Source of the DNA: Hyperoodon ampullatus | Lineage: Eukaryota; Chordata; Mammalia; Artiodactyla; Ziphiidae | Length of the DNA stretch: 64,000 nt | Assembly (NCBI GenBank): GCA_949752795.1 | Contig: OX457062.1 | Span: 92,493,777 to 92,557,776 of the forward strand | Direction of reading: 5' to 3' | Shown: positions 35,201 through 45,653 of the stretch, piece by piece | Position numbering within the stretch: the first letter of the stretch is position 1 | How the letters are laid out: each line of letters starts with the position of its first letter | Made by a program: the position numbers and the translations under genes | Notes under the pieces: model-generated | What the model was told of the DNA's origin: nothing | The model's database searches: none | What the model saw: only the letters and a program-made list of their open reading frames with translations

Positions 35201-36318
35201 CTAAAGGTTTATCAATTTTGTTTATCGTCTCAAAGAACCAACTTTTAGTTTTATTGATCTTTGTTATTGTTTTCTTCATTTCTATTTCATTTATTTCTGC
35301 TCTGACCTTTATGATTTCTTTCCTTCTACTAACTTTGTGTTTCCTCTGTCCTTCTTTTCCTAGTTGCTTTAGGTGTAAGGTTAGATTGTTTATTTGAGAT
35401 TTTTCTTGTTTCTTGAGGTGAGCTTGAATTGCTATAAAATTCTCTTAGAACTGCTTTTGTTGCATCCCATAGGTTTTGGATTGTTGTGTTTTTGTTGTCA
35501 TTTGTTTCTAGGTATTTTTAAATATCTTCTTTGATTTCTTCAGTGATCTCTTGGTTATTTAGCAGTGCACTGTTAGCCTCTATGTGTTTGTGTTTTTTAC
35601 AGATTTTTTTCCTGTAATTGATTTCTCTTCTCATAGCATTGTGGTTGGAAAAGATGCTTGATACAATTTCAGTTTTCTTAAATTTTCCAAGGCTGGATTT
35701 GTGACCCAAGATGTGATCTGTCCTGGGGAATGTTCCATGTGCACTTCAGTAGAAAGTGTATTCTGCCGCTTTCAGGTGGAATGTTCTATAAATATCAAGT
35801 AAATCTTTGTGGTTTATTGTGTCATTTAAGGCTGTGTTTCCTTATTTATTTTCTGTTTGGATATGTCCATTGATGTAAGTGGGGTGTTAATGTCCCCCAC
35901 TGTTATTGTGTTACTGTCAATTTCCCCATTTATGGCTGTTAGCATTTGCCTTATGTATTGAGGTGCTCCTATGTTGAGTGCATAAGTATTTGTAATTGTT
36001 ATGTTTTCTTCTTGGATTGATCCCTTGATCATTATGTAGTGTCCTTCCTTGTCTCTTGTAATAGTCTTTATTTTAAAGTCTATTTGATATGAGTATTGTT
36101 ACTCCAGCTTTCTTTTGATTTCCGTTTGCATGGAATATCTTTTTTCATCCCCTCACTTTCAATCTGTATGTGTCCCTTGGTCTGAAGTGGCTCTCTTGTA
36201 GACAGCATAGATATGGGTCTTGTTTTTGTATCAATTCAGCCAGTCTGTATCTTTTGGTGAGAGCATTTAATCCATCTACATTCAAGGTGATTATGGATAT
36301 GTATGTTTCTGTTACCAT
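32230..36318 (-). pseudogene. L1 ORF2 (endonuclease/reverse transcriptase), inactivated
   Basis: ORF2p nicks target DNA and reverse-transcribes L1 RNA (target-primed reverse transcription). The start ATG is at 36318-36316. The next visible block is the endonuclease part near 35826-36032, where the GDIN-TPL block keeps the catalytic Asp and Asn but has Ile for the usual Phe. The reverse transcriptase block SPGPDGF lies in 34787-35077. The catalytic FADD box is intact at 34249-34260, within the longest frame (33793-34368). The C-terminal region with PKCPLTDEWLKKMWYIYT is in 32331-32600. A CHR SINE (33046-33375) and several frameshifts and stops break it. Confidence 0.9.
33046..33375 (+). mobile_element. 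CHR SINE, long (CHR-1-like) form, inside L1 ORF2
   Basis: Forward CHR SINE of about 330 bp: gggacttccctggtggtgcagtgg, B-box region acaggtttgagccctgg, repeated cacaactactgagc blocks, and the full 3' end (aaagacccaacgcagccataaataaataaataa). The imperfect duplications aaaagatcttgccgtg (33030-33045) and aaaatgatcttactgtg (33374-33390) flank it. It is the third level of nesting: old L1, younger L1, SINE. Confidence 0.95.
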
Positions 36319-36322
36319 TTTC

Positions 36323-37150
36323 TTAATTGATTTGGGTTTGTTTTCGAGGGTCTTTTTCTTCTCTTGTGTTTCCTGCCTAGAGAAGTTCCTTTAGCATTTG
36401 TTGTAAAGCTGGTTTGGTGGTGCTGAATTCTCTTAGCTTTAGCTTGTCTGTAAAGGTTTTCATTTCTCTGTCGTATCTGAATGAGATCCTTGCTGGGTAG
36501 AGTAATCTTGGTTGTAGGTTTTTCCCTTTCATCACTTTAAATATATCCTGCCACTCCCTTCTGGCCTGCAGAGTTTCTGCTGAAAAATCTGCAACCTTAT
36601 GGGGATTCTCTTGTATGTTATTTGTTGCTTTTCCCTTGCTGCTTTTAATATTTTTTCTTTGAATTTAATTTTTGTTGGTTTGGTTAATGTGTGTCTTGCT
36701 GTGTTTCTCCTAGGGTTTATCCTTTGTGGGACTCTCTGCACTTCCTGGACTTGGGTGGCTATTTCCTTTCCCATGTTAGGGAAGTTTTTGACTATAATCT
36801 CTTCAAATATTTTCTCAGACCCTTTCTCTTTCTCTTCTTCTTCTGGGACCCCTATAATTTGAATGTTGGTGCATTTAATGTTGTCCCAGAGTCTCTGAGA
36901 CTGTCCTCAATTCTTTTCATTCTTTATTCTGCTCCTCAGCAGTTATTTCCACCATTCTATCTTCCAGTTCACTTATTCGCTCTTCTGTGTCAGTTATTCT
37001 ACTATTGATTCCTTGTAGTGTACTTTTCATTTCAGTTATTGTGTTGTTCATTACAGTTTGTTCTTCTAGGTCTTTGTTAAACATTGCTTGTATTTTCTTG
37101 ATCCATGCCTCCATTTTATTTCTGAGATTTTGGATCATCTTTACTGTCAT
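36323..37150 (-). pseudogene. L1 ORF1 (RNA-binding chaperone), inactivated
   Basis: ORF1p is a trimeric coiled-coil RNA chaperone of the L1 ribonucleoprotein. The start ATG is at 37150-37148 and the stop at 36325-36323, giving a 276-codon span. The N-terminal part (36917-37150) contains a heptad-rich stretch around TDTEERISELEDRMVEI. The RRM/C-terminal part (36532-36774) contains VPQRINPRRNTARH and KILKAAREKQQITYK. Frameshifts separate these pieces. The ORF1 stop and the ORF2 ATG are four bases apart. Confidence 0.88.
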
Positions 37151-37933
37151 TACTCTGAATTCTTTTTCAGGTAGGTTGCCTATTTCTTCTTCATTTATTT
37201 GGTATTGTAGGTTTTTACCTTGCTAATTCATATGTAACATTTTTTTTGTCATATCTTTTTTTTTGATGGGTGGGGCTGTATTCCTATATTAGAGGTTGTT
37301 TGGCCTGAGGCATCCAGCACTGGAGTGTGCAGGCAGTTAGGTAGAGCTGGGTCTTGGTGCTGAGATGAGGACCTCCAGGAGACCTCACTCCGATTAATAT
37401 TCCCTGAGGTCTGTGGTTCTGTGTTAGTCCAGCAGTTTGGACTCATCGCTCTCACCGCAGGAGCTCAGGCCTGACCCCTGGCCTGGCCACCAAGATCCTG
37501 CAAGCCACGCAGTGCAGCAAAAGAAAAAAGTAGCAGTACAATAACAATGAATAAAAAATAAAATAAAATTAGAAAAATAGAAAATGTATTAGGAAAAATT
37601 AAAATATAAGTGAAATAACTGCAACAAGGTAAAATACACCCACGACAGAAAGAAAAAAAAAAGGAAGTGGGGAACAAGCCAAAAGGAGCAGAATAATAAC
37701 AAAGTATAAAGAATAAAATAAAATTAGAAAAATAAAAAATTTATTAGAAAAAATAAAAATATAAATGAGTCAACAACAACAAGGTAAAACAGAACCACAA
37801 CCTGGTCACTTGGGGGTTCCTCCCATCCCCTTAGGTGTCTGTGGTCCCCCACCAGTGCCTGGTAGATGCCCTAGTTGTGTGGAGACGTGAACTCCGTGTC
37901 CTCCATGTCTACCATCTTGACTCTGCCCCTCGC
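37151..37933 (-). promoter_or_regulatory. L1 5' UTR (internal promoter region)
   Basis: About 780 bp between ORF1 and the L1 5' terminus. In L1s this region carries the internal pol II promoter. Here it contains an A-rich part (about 37530-37790) with two related blocks 155 bases apart, and a GC-richer distal part (about 37800-37930). Frames within it are not genes. Confidence 0.7.
37530..37790. repeat. A-rich direct repeat in the L1 5' UTR
   Basis: The block aataaaataaaattagaaaaat, then a ttattag-aaaaa run, then caacaaggtaaaa occurs twice with an offset of 155 bases (attagaaa at 37568 and at 37723). Confidence 0.7.
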
Positions 37934-38480
37934 CTCTGATTCTTTCAATATTTTCTTTGTCTTTGATTGTTCTTGCATTTTGAATATGATATGCCTAGGT
38001 GTAGATTTTTGGTGTCATTGTTGTATTTATCATGGTTGGTGTTGTCTGAGCTTCCTGGACCTGTGTTGTTTGTTTTGAAAAATTGTTGGCCAGTGTTACT
38101 TCAAAAATTTTTTCTTTTCTTTCTCTCTCCCTCCCTCCCTCCCTCCCTCCCTCTCTCCCTTCCTTCCTTCCTTCCTTCCTTCTCCCTCTGTTATTCTCAT
38201 TACACTTATGGCACATTTTGTAATTGTCCCACAATTCTTGGATATTCTTTTCCATTTTTTTCTCTTTCCATTTTAATTTTGAAGTTTGAAGTACTGACAT
38301 ATCTTGAAGTTCACTGATTCTTTCCTTGGCCATGCTGATGAGACTATAAAGGCATTCTTCATTTCTACTACAGTGTTTTTAATTTCTACTATTTCCCTTT
38401 GAGTTCTTTAGAGTTCCCATCACTCTCTGCTTACATTACCCATCTGTTCTTGCTATACTGTGTTTTGAATCTTCTAGGCC
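37934..38480 (-). mobile_element. Old LINE-1, right half
   Basis: Continues the old L1 of 31270-31940 after the younger L1 insertion: attttgaatatgatatgcctaggtgtag, then ctgagcttcctggacctgtg, then gtcccacaattcttggatattc, then ctgcttacattacccatctgttcttgc. This is the ORF1/5' region of an L1M-type element. A minus-strand frame at 37995-38333 is an ORF1 relic expanded by the microsatellite inside it. Confidence 0.85.
38127..38187. repeat. (CCCT)n/(TTCC)n pyrimidine microsatellite
   Basis: Polypyrimidine tract: CCCT repeats at about 38128-38155, then TTCC repeats at about 38158-38182. It lies inside the old L1 ORF1 relic, where it reads as a Lys/Glu/Gly/Arg repeat on the minus strand. Confidence 0.95.
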
Positions 38481-39805
38481 TTGCCTCTTCCACATTTAAA
38501 GCCAAGGAAGTTGAACAGTTCTTCTTGCAATACAAATCATGGTTCTTGCAATAAAAATCATGGCTTTCAAAACTTTTTCCTACTTTAGATCTACCCAAAT
38601 TTACATAAGAGCTCCAAAGTGAGGAATTTAACTCTTTCTTGGGTATCAGCTCCACCTAAAGACAGCATTATAGCAAGTTCTTGATGATGCTTGAATCATT
38701 AGAGGATGGTGAAGATAACAGACTTCAATTTGAAAATATCCTCCTACTATGTTTTGCTTCTTAAGGGGTTTGTAAAACCTGGAACACAGAACTCACACTG
38801 CACTGACCCAGCTGAGAAGCAGATAGCCCTGACCAGTGCTGGGAAGATGAGACACAAGGGGCACCTCCACTCCAATCCTGGGCATTACTTACAGCTTATT
38901 TACCCATTTACTCGGCCAATCGACTTACACCCTGGTGGTCATAATCCATAAAAGGGCACCCAGACATAACCCACTTCAGTCCAAAAAAACAACCAGAAAA
39001 ACAAAAAACAGAGAAATTTGATACTGTACTTGGGATTGAGGAAAACTAATTGATTTGACAGCTAAGCAGAAACTCCTAAGGGAAAAATCAGTATAGAACA
39101 AAATAATCTCATCTGTAATTTTGTATGCTCTTCCCCCTAGTATGTCGATTGTATATCAGTGTCATCTGTTTTAGATGGGAATGTTACCAACTATAATGCT
39201 TCTGTTGATATTTCAAAAAGATTCTAATCTCACTGCAGTAATAGCTTCTGTCATTCCTAGCAACATATATGCCATAACATTCTTGGCTGCATTGACAGAA
39301 ATATTAATGTGCTCAGATTTTATATTATTCAGACCACTGTATGTCTCTTTCTTAGTGTTCAGTTGCTTTTGCTTTATACACAGTGTTAGAGCCTGACTGC
39401 CCAATCCCAGTGCATTAGGTGTTATTCATGAGTAGCATCAGTTGTCTCATCTCTGTGTGATCTGGGTCTTCTCTAGCAGAAAACCTTTCTCCAATTCTAT
39501 GGATTTCCTCTTTAAACATTATACTTTCCCATGTTCTGTAACTCAAATGAACTTGCTATATACCTTGATCCTCATCTTCATTTTATTCCCTTAGAGTTAT
39601 TGCCTCTCAGGTTGGAATAGATTTATGGTCCACGCATCAATCTGATGTTTGAAACTTTCATACACCTTCTCTGCCAAATTCCTACTCTGTCCTTAAACTC
39701 ATTGCCTTCCAGTTCTGTCTTCCAGTTCTATCTTTGCTAATACTATTACATAGACCTTACATGAGCAGATATATTTCAATGTAGTTTTTACTTTTTACTC
39801 TAGTT
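38481..39805. other. Single-copy DNA with a short tandem duplication
   Basis: No gene is recognised. A 21-bp unit (ttcttgcaatacaaatcatgg) is repeated in tandem with one mismatch at 38522-38542 and 38543-38563. A CCAAT motif (about 38914) and a TATA-like ccataaaagg (about 38946) occur close together, but their spacing is not that of a typical promoter. Confidence 0.4.
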
Positions 39806-39809
39806 TCAC

Positions 39810-39950
39810 TTAGAACAATCCAAATCTTTCTTCTACTCCTTAACCCTTCAGATATTTAAAATAGCTACCAGGAGCATTTACTTCTCTGGGCTAAATATCC
39901 CTAGTTCCTTCTATCATTAATTATAGAATATAGTTTTGACTTGCCTTATC
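39810..39950 (-). repeat. L3/CR1-like LINE fragment
   Basis: The plus-strand text acaatccaaatctttcttctac, then aacccttcagatatttaaaatagctaccaggagc, then ctctgggctaaatatccctagttccttctatcatt matches the reversed CR1/L3 3' region in order. Confidence 0.7.
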
Positions 39951-41085
39951 ATCTAGTTGGTGACTCATTATGCATTTGAATTATACACCCACAACATTTT
40001 GGAAGGGATATTAGGAGATTTCTCTACTTTGGCATCAGAATCCAGACTGGAATGATTAAGAGTATATGGCTATCTCTAACATTTTTAAATTTAAATGGAG
40101 CTTTAGAAAAGTAAAAAAATAATAAGATTAAAAAAGATAGGGGTTAAATGGGATCCACTAATACATACAGTAGAATAAAATCTCACACAATTTGCTATAA
40201 ATTTGATAATGAACATTTTTAGGTGTCATTTGTTGTGATGATCAAACCCAGTCTGTCTGGAACCCAGTCAGTACCATGGGAGAGCTCTTGGAGGCTTGGA
40301 GAATTATCTAGGAGATTCCACAGTGGTTTCAGAATGTCCTTAGTGGAGATTGGGTCGAGGGTGGTGGGGGAGGGCAATAAGGTTAGAAAGAGAAACTAGA
40401 GGATTTGTCTTGAAGCTCTGCATAGTTTATTATATTTTCACCAACATTGTATGTGACAGAATAGTTAATGTAATAAGTTTCTCTAAAGATACTTTTGGTC
40501 ACACTTCACCTAAGATTCAGAAATTACCCATTGTCCATGTCAAAGATTATTATGTTTATTTAGGGTAGCTTTAGAAAGTGATGGAGATTCTGGGAAGGTA
40601 AAAGCTAATCTCCCACCAAGACATTGGAGCCACCATTACTCTGATTCCTCATGCTGTTACTTTTGTCTTAGGCAATTCTGCATTGGGTGTACACTGATTA
40701 TAAAAAATATGCAGAATGCCATCAATCCCTTTGAAGCAGTTGCTTAACATTTACTTGAAATAGCAAGACCTACGGCGGGTGTAGAGAAATACTTCTGATA
40801 TGCCCTGTGAAGTGTCTGCTACCAATTACTTTTTATTCTGGAAATGATTTGTTCTCCCTAAGTGCTTCTGCATTTTACTGCCTCTGTGTCTCTCGGTCTC
40901 TTCCTCAGATGCCTCTATGTTCTATCTGTATTGTGTTTCCAGAAGGAAAGAATATTCTGTTCATTTTAGTTCACAATTGGTCATTTCCAGGCCAAAAAAA
41001 AAGGTGCCCCCATCAGAGTAACATTTATCCCAAAACACTTTTAAACATTCTTCCTGGCTACAGCTGTTCATGATTTTACTCTCTA
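39951..41085. other. Single-copy DNA
   Basis: No gene or repeat is recognised. The stretch separates two L3-like fragments of the same orientation, which may once have been one element. Confidence 0.4.
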
Positions 41086-41089
41086 ATCC

Positions 41090-41190
41090 TTCCAGGCCCA
41101 TTAATCCTAAGACTGCACATGTGATGCTTTTAAAGTATGGTATCTAGAACAAAATCCAATACCACAGGTGAGGTCTGATCCTAGCTTTCT
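41090..41190 (-). repeat. L3/CR1-like LINE fragment
   Basis: The text taaagtatggtatctagaacaaaatccaataccacaggtgaggtctgatcc resembles the reversed L3 block 'aaatgtggtgcccagaactgaacacaatactccaggtgtggtctgacc'. Confidence 0.6.
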
Positions 41191-41565
41191 CTTAACTTGA
41201 AAGTCATGTAGATTACAGTTGGGGAGCTATTTTGGACTTGAGACACTGATGACAGATTGCTTTTATTAAACACCCTCTGTAAATAGAACATTATGTTCAG
41301 CCTTGGAGCATCAACAAACTTATAGACAGCCTTGGAGAAGGCAGAGGATCTTCCCTTAAGAACTGCCATGTACAACAAAGCTGAAAACCAAGCTGCCACT
41401 TGCTGCTAATCATAAAGCCATCATCAAGTGAAATCGCACTTACTGGTATTTGCCCAGCCATTGAACCATGAGAGATCTAGGCTTATAATGACAAGATTTA
41501 GGCTGCAATACTTATTTGATGCATTTCATGTAGACGCCTCTTTGGGGGCAGTTTAGGAGTACAAA
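41191..41565. other. Single-copy DNA
   Basis: No gene or repeat is recognised. Confidence 0.35.
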
Positions 41566-41569
41566 TATT

Positions 41570-41775
41570 TTCTTAGGGCCTTCAATGTGTCAGCACTACC
41601 TCACCGAATTTTCAGAATGATTCTCTAAATTTGGATTGTTGTCCCTGTTTTGTAAATAAGGAAACTGAGTCTCAAAGAAAGGTCAAGCAGCATGCATTTG
41701 AATAACTGGCAGGGCCAGGATTAAAACTCAGATATTTTACTCCAAAGCCCAAGCTCTTTCACTAAAACATGCTTC
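41570..41775 (-). repeat. MIR SINE
   Basis: Reversed MIR order: tcaatgtgtcagcactacctcaccg, then ctgttttgtaaataaggaaactgagtctcaaagaaagg, then cagggccaggattaaaactcagat, then caaagcccaagctctttcactaaaaca. Confidence 0.85.
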
Positions 41776-42230
41776 CCAGGAGTTTACCTGTGGGCAAAGT
41801 GAAAATTATGTTCTAGATATTTAGCATTAGCAGACATATGAAAGGACAAAAAGACATAATACGAGTAACCGACAGTGGAAACTGTTCATAATTCTTAATT
41901 GTTGCAACAATTCTAAACTGAAACGTGTTAGATTTTACCATATTATTACTCAACAGATATTAACCAGTTATTTTAGGTATATATCGCCCTGTGGTCTTTG
42001 GTATACTCTCTTCCGTGTATCTTATGTAAACTGTTGGTGACTTCATAGGCAGTGCTGCATCATTAATGCATGTAAATTCAGTAGGCATTTTTTCCACCAT
42101 TCATTCTGCCCTAGAAATTCTTATTTCTGGTACCAAAGTGGAGGATCCCTTTGCCCTTTTCAGTGTTGACAGGTTGCTGAGGCAGAGTCTTTACCCTAAT
42201 AGACTTTTCAAGCAGATAGAAAGCTTTGAT
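41776..42230. other. Single-copy DNA
   Basis: No gene or repeat is recognised. The 74-codon frame at 42066-42290 is featureless. Confidence 0.35.
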
Positions 42231-42234
42231 GCAA

Positions 42235-42345
42235 AGGTATCTATAAATGTGCAAGGAATCATAGACATTAGAGCCAGAAGGGACTTTTAATGTTTTCTAC
42301 TCAAGCATCCCATTTTTATCAATAAGGGAACTAAGACCCAGAGAG
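42235..42345 (-). repeat. MIR3/L3-type repeat fragment
   Basis: The text ggaatcatagacattagagccagaagggactttt, then catcccatttttatcaataagggaactaagacccagagagg matches the reversed tail and core shared by MIR3/L3-type elements. Confidence 0.6.
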
Positions 42346-44210
42346 GCCTATAAATAGAATGTTCTAATAACACCTACCCTATGTAGGGTGACCATGTTGT
42401 TCATTTTCCAGATATGACACTCTGAAGATTAAAAGGAGTGCTAACCAAATGGGATGCTGGCAAGTGGGCCCTGTCCTAGGCAAGCCAGGATCTATAGTTA
42501 CTCTAACCTCTTTGAACTTTTTAAATCATGAAATAAGATGGCATATGTGAAAATACTTGGATTAATACCTGGCGCATACATGGAAAGTGCAAATAAATTT
42601 TGCACTGAATCTGAAGTCCAGTTGCCTAGGAAATCAGTGGAAGAGCTGGGAGTTAGGCATATGTCTTCTAACTTCTAAAGTCAATAGTACCAAGTGAAAC
42701 AAATGAAAACATAAAGTGACAACTAATCGTCAGGTTTTGTTTCTGTTTAGCTTAATTTTTGTTTCTGTTTTGTATCTAACATAGCAAAACTTCCTGTCAT
42801 CTTTTCCCCATTTTATAGTTTGACCACATCCAGTGGCTTCAAGATAGAAACACATTAGTAAACAGCTGTGCAGACTAATAAATCCTGCCGGAAGGAAGGA
42901 AAAGATAAAGGCAGGCAGGGTGGGGAGGACGGATGAGGAAGAGGGATGGTGAGAGCAGTTGTTTCTGAAGATATTAGATTCTGTGGAATCTGTACCCAGA
43001 TAAGATGCTACACATTTTATACGGAACTTCTTAAAAATGAAACTAGATTGAGTACAGATTTTTAGCTTAAAAGCAACAGATTTACAACTGCCCCATTCTA
43101 CTGTCATTTCACTGTGTAAAAGTTGTTACCACATCTTTGTTTCATTCCAATATTTATTTAGTACAGTCAGCTTTCAGAGCCCTTGAATTCATTCCTTCTC
43201 CACTTTTGCCATAAGAATAACTGCAGTTCATTCCTCAATTTATGGCAGACCACAAAGTGAGTGATCTAGTCCTGCTTTCTCCAGTGTTAAGTTATGAGTG
43301 CCCAAGAGTAGTTAAAAGGTAGTACCTATATAAACTGATTTTTCTAGGTTATGTCATTTGGAAGTTCCATGTTTTATCCTATCTCTAAAGAGGCATAGAA
43401 ACATTCACTTCTCTGCTTCCAAATCCAAGATATTGGCTCCCTCCAAGATATTTCTGGTTGAAATCTTGTCCCTGGAAAGGCAGAACATGAACCACTTCTA
43501 TTCCTTGCCATTTGTCCAATGGCAATGAGGAGGTGAAACTTCAAATGTTTTCCAGGCTGTGAAATCTGGCCCCTCTGTTTTGACCTTTTCATTATTCCTT
43601 GTTCTGACTGACTGGTCATTGCCAGCCCCTTCTGCAGGTTGGTTGTGTTCTAAGGACTGGAAGAGAAGAATCGCCACCTAATCAACATACCAACTATTGA
43701 AAAGGGCAAAACCAGCTGCTCTTCTCTATAGCCACCTCCAGTGTACACACGTCAACTTACACAGAAACTGGCCCCACTTTAGAAACATCCTGTTCTAGTT
43801 TTGGTGCAATTAAAAAAAAAAATAAGGAACTTGAATAATACTGATTATTTCACTCTAGCAAACTAAAGTGGGAAAAACTACCCTCTGCCACATCATGAGA
43901 TTATAAAGCTCGTGAATGGCTCTATGTCTAATTTATAATCAACTCTGGATTTTTTTTCAAGTGTAACTCTAAGATTTTTTTCCAGTGAGAATTTTCAAAT
44001 AAGATTTCCCCCTAATGACTGATTTTTCCTACCTTCAGTTTGAGAATTTTATTCCTAAATCGAGTTTTCTTTTTCTTCTGTCTTGAATTATATCTTCAGT
44101 TTTACATTTTCTCCCAAGTACAAGCAAGAATAATGCTAGAAAGTAAGCAGTTAAAGTGAAAATGTCTTTTATTTTCACCGTGCCATACATTTTGCAAAAC
44201 ATATTGTTTT
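42346..44210. other. Single-copy DNA
   Basis: No gene is recognised over about 1.9 kb. The minus-strand frame at 42730-43107 (125 codons) shows no domain. A purine-rich tract lies at about 42890-42955. Confidence 0.4.
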
Positions 44211-44550
44211 AGTCAGCATAGGATAGTTTAAGTAGTAGTAACAAATTAATCCCCAAATCTCAGTTCTTAACACACTCATGCTTTATTTCTTGTCACATGA
44301 TATATCCAATGTGGGTTAGCTGGGCGCTGGGTTCTACATTAGCTCACAAATCACAGGCTGATGAAAACACCGTCATCTTAACACATGCCTTTGGAGTTTG
44401 CTGTGCCAGCCTTAGAGGACATTTATTCTTCTGTGTTTTGGCCTAAGTTGAAAATGCATCATTTCTGCTCATAGCACCTTGGCCAGAATCTGTCACTTCG
44501 CCCACCTGGGGTGAAAATATGGGTGATCACCTGGATATTCCATAAGCAAA
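44211..44550. repeat. Unclassified ancient interspersed repeat
   Basis: The order gtaacaaattaatccccaaatctcag, then atgctttatttcttgtcac, then ccaatgtgggttagctggg, then gctgatgaaaacaccgtcatc, then ttggccagaatctgtcact resembles a common mammalian interspersed repeat that I cannot name with confidence. Confidence 0.4.
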
Positions 44551-44559
44551 AGATGTCTC

Positions 44560-44770
44560 AGCCACACACTTTTATGTCAACGTCTTCACTTAAGCCTAAT
44601 AACCTTGGAAGGTTGATACTCTAGCTACTACCAACAATCTGGCAACTATGTATCATTTCCCAACTGTGTGTTAGGAATGAACTCTTGCAGCCACATTTTC
44701 TTCATCTGGAAACTGAGGCTCAGAGACGGTAGCGTGTCCGTTCGGGTCATTGCAGAGTTATATGCCATGG
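44560..44770 (-). repeat. Possible MIR, reversed
   Basis: The text cctaataaccttggaaggttgatactctagctac, then attttcttcatctggaaactgaggctcagagacgg is in reversed MIR order but diverged. Confidence 0.5.
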
Positions 44771-45355
44771 TGGAGGTAGAAGCAGATGAGATTTAGGGGG
44801 GTCGTTTCCATGAAACATAAAGGGAAGAGGGAACAGGCACAGGCACAGGAAGCCTCCAGACCACAGTGGAGGTCTGACACCTGTGAAAGGACAGAGGGTG
44901 GGAAGAGCCAGCCTCAAACTGTGGAGCAGCTCTGAGGATCTCAGCCGCCCCGAGGCAGCTCCAAAGGAAAGATGGACAGGAGAGGAATCTCGCAGTGGGC
45001 AGAAATGTCCAGGCCCTAGTACCCATGCCACGCTTAGTCATCAGCTGGGAACCCATGTTCTTGGCTCTAACACTGAGGTGGACCCCCAAAGGCACTGCCA
45101 CCGGAGGTTGTCAGCTGACTGCATTCCTCGCAGCAGGTTTTCTGTTGACGGGCTGCCACAGATAACTATTCTGAGAGCAACAGGTGAGCTGGGAGACATA
45201 CTCGGGGTTCCTGGTGCCAAGGCTCCCTGGCGTTCTAGCAAGCACTGATAGCTACAGCAGAACTTTGAGTATAATTATTCTATTATTAACTGGATAAAGA
45301 GCCTTCAGAAAAAAGAATAGACTAGTAATGGGGGCGGATATTAAGGTCAAGAAGT
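44771..45355. other. GC-richer single-copy stretch with overlapping frames
   Basis: A plus-strand frame of 121 codons (44883-45248) and minus-strand frames of 94 and 102 codons overlap here. None shows a recognisable domain. The string agcaacaggtgagctggg at about 45178-45195 matches the 5' splice-donor consensus (CAG followed by GTGAG). A non-coding exon is possible but unsupported. Confidence 0.3.
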
Positions 45356-45359
45356 CAGG

Positions 45360-45472
45360 AGATCACTGTTCTAGCTTCACTTCTGCCATTAGCTAGCTGT
45401 GTGACCTCCATCTCTGTCACTGAACCCACTGTGCCTTTATTCTCTTGTCGAAGTTAGACGATTGGACTAGAT
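45360..45472 (+). repeat. MIR3-type SINE, left part
   Basis: The text agcttcacttctgccattagctagctgtgtgacc, then ctgtgcctttattctcttgt, then gacgattggactagat is MIR3-like. It continues at 45654 after an inserted MER5A. Confidence 0.75.
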
Positions 45473-45653
45473 CAGTGGTTCTTAAACGTTACTATGTTTC
45501 ACAGTCACCCAGAGGGCTCGTAAAAACACAGATCTCTGCTCCCACACCCAGAGTTAATGTTCTGAGAAATCTTGAGTGAGGCTGGAGATTGACCTTTCTA
45601 ACAAGTTCCCAGGCACCACTGCTGATTGGGAGCCCATACTTTGAGGAACACTG
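45473..45653 (-). mobile_element. MER5A (non-autonomous hAT) transposon
   Basis: 181 bp, essentially the full length of MER5A. It runs from cagtggttcttaaacg to ctttgaggaacactg (inverted ends) with the body reversed (cacccagagggctcg, then taacaagttcccaggc). The perfect 8-bp duplication gactagat lies at 45465-45472 and 45654-45661. There is no transposase, so it was moved in trans by a hAT transposase. Confidence 0.95.

Larger units (their letters stand above)
31955..37933 (-). mobile_element. LINE-1, near full length, younger, inserted in an older L1
   Basis: Reversed L1 with all parts in order from left to right: short T-rich tail, 3' UTR (31955-about 32230), ORF2, ORF1 (36323-37150), and 5' UTR (37151-37933). 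The 5' end reads, reversed, ggggcagagtcaagatgg, the usual start of a mammalian L1. Imperfect target duplications ctctgatgcttttt (31941-31954) and ctctgattctttca (37934-37947) flank it. Without the inserted CHR SINE it is about 5.6 kb. It is inactive through many stops and frameshifts. The 3' UTR differs from that of the 48.8, 58.6 and 61.3 kb copies, suggesting a different subfamily. Confidence 0.92.

Noticed and set aside
38120..38190. Short regular repeats as a CRISPR-like array
   Set aside because: It is an uninterrupted tetranucleotide microsatellite without spacers, in mammalian DNA.
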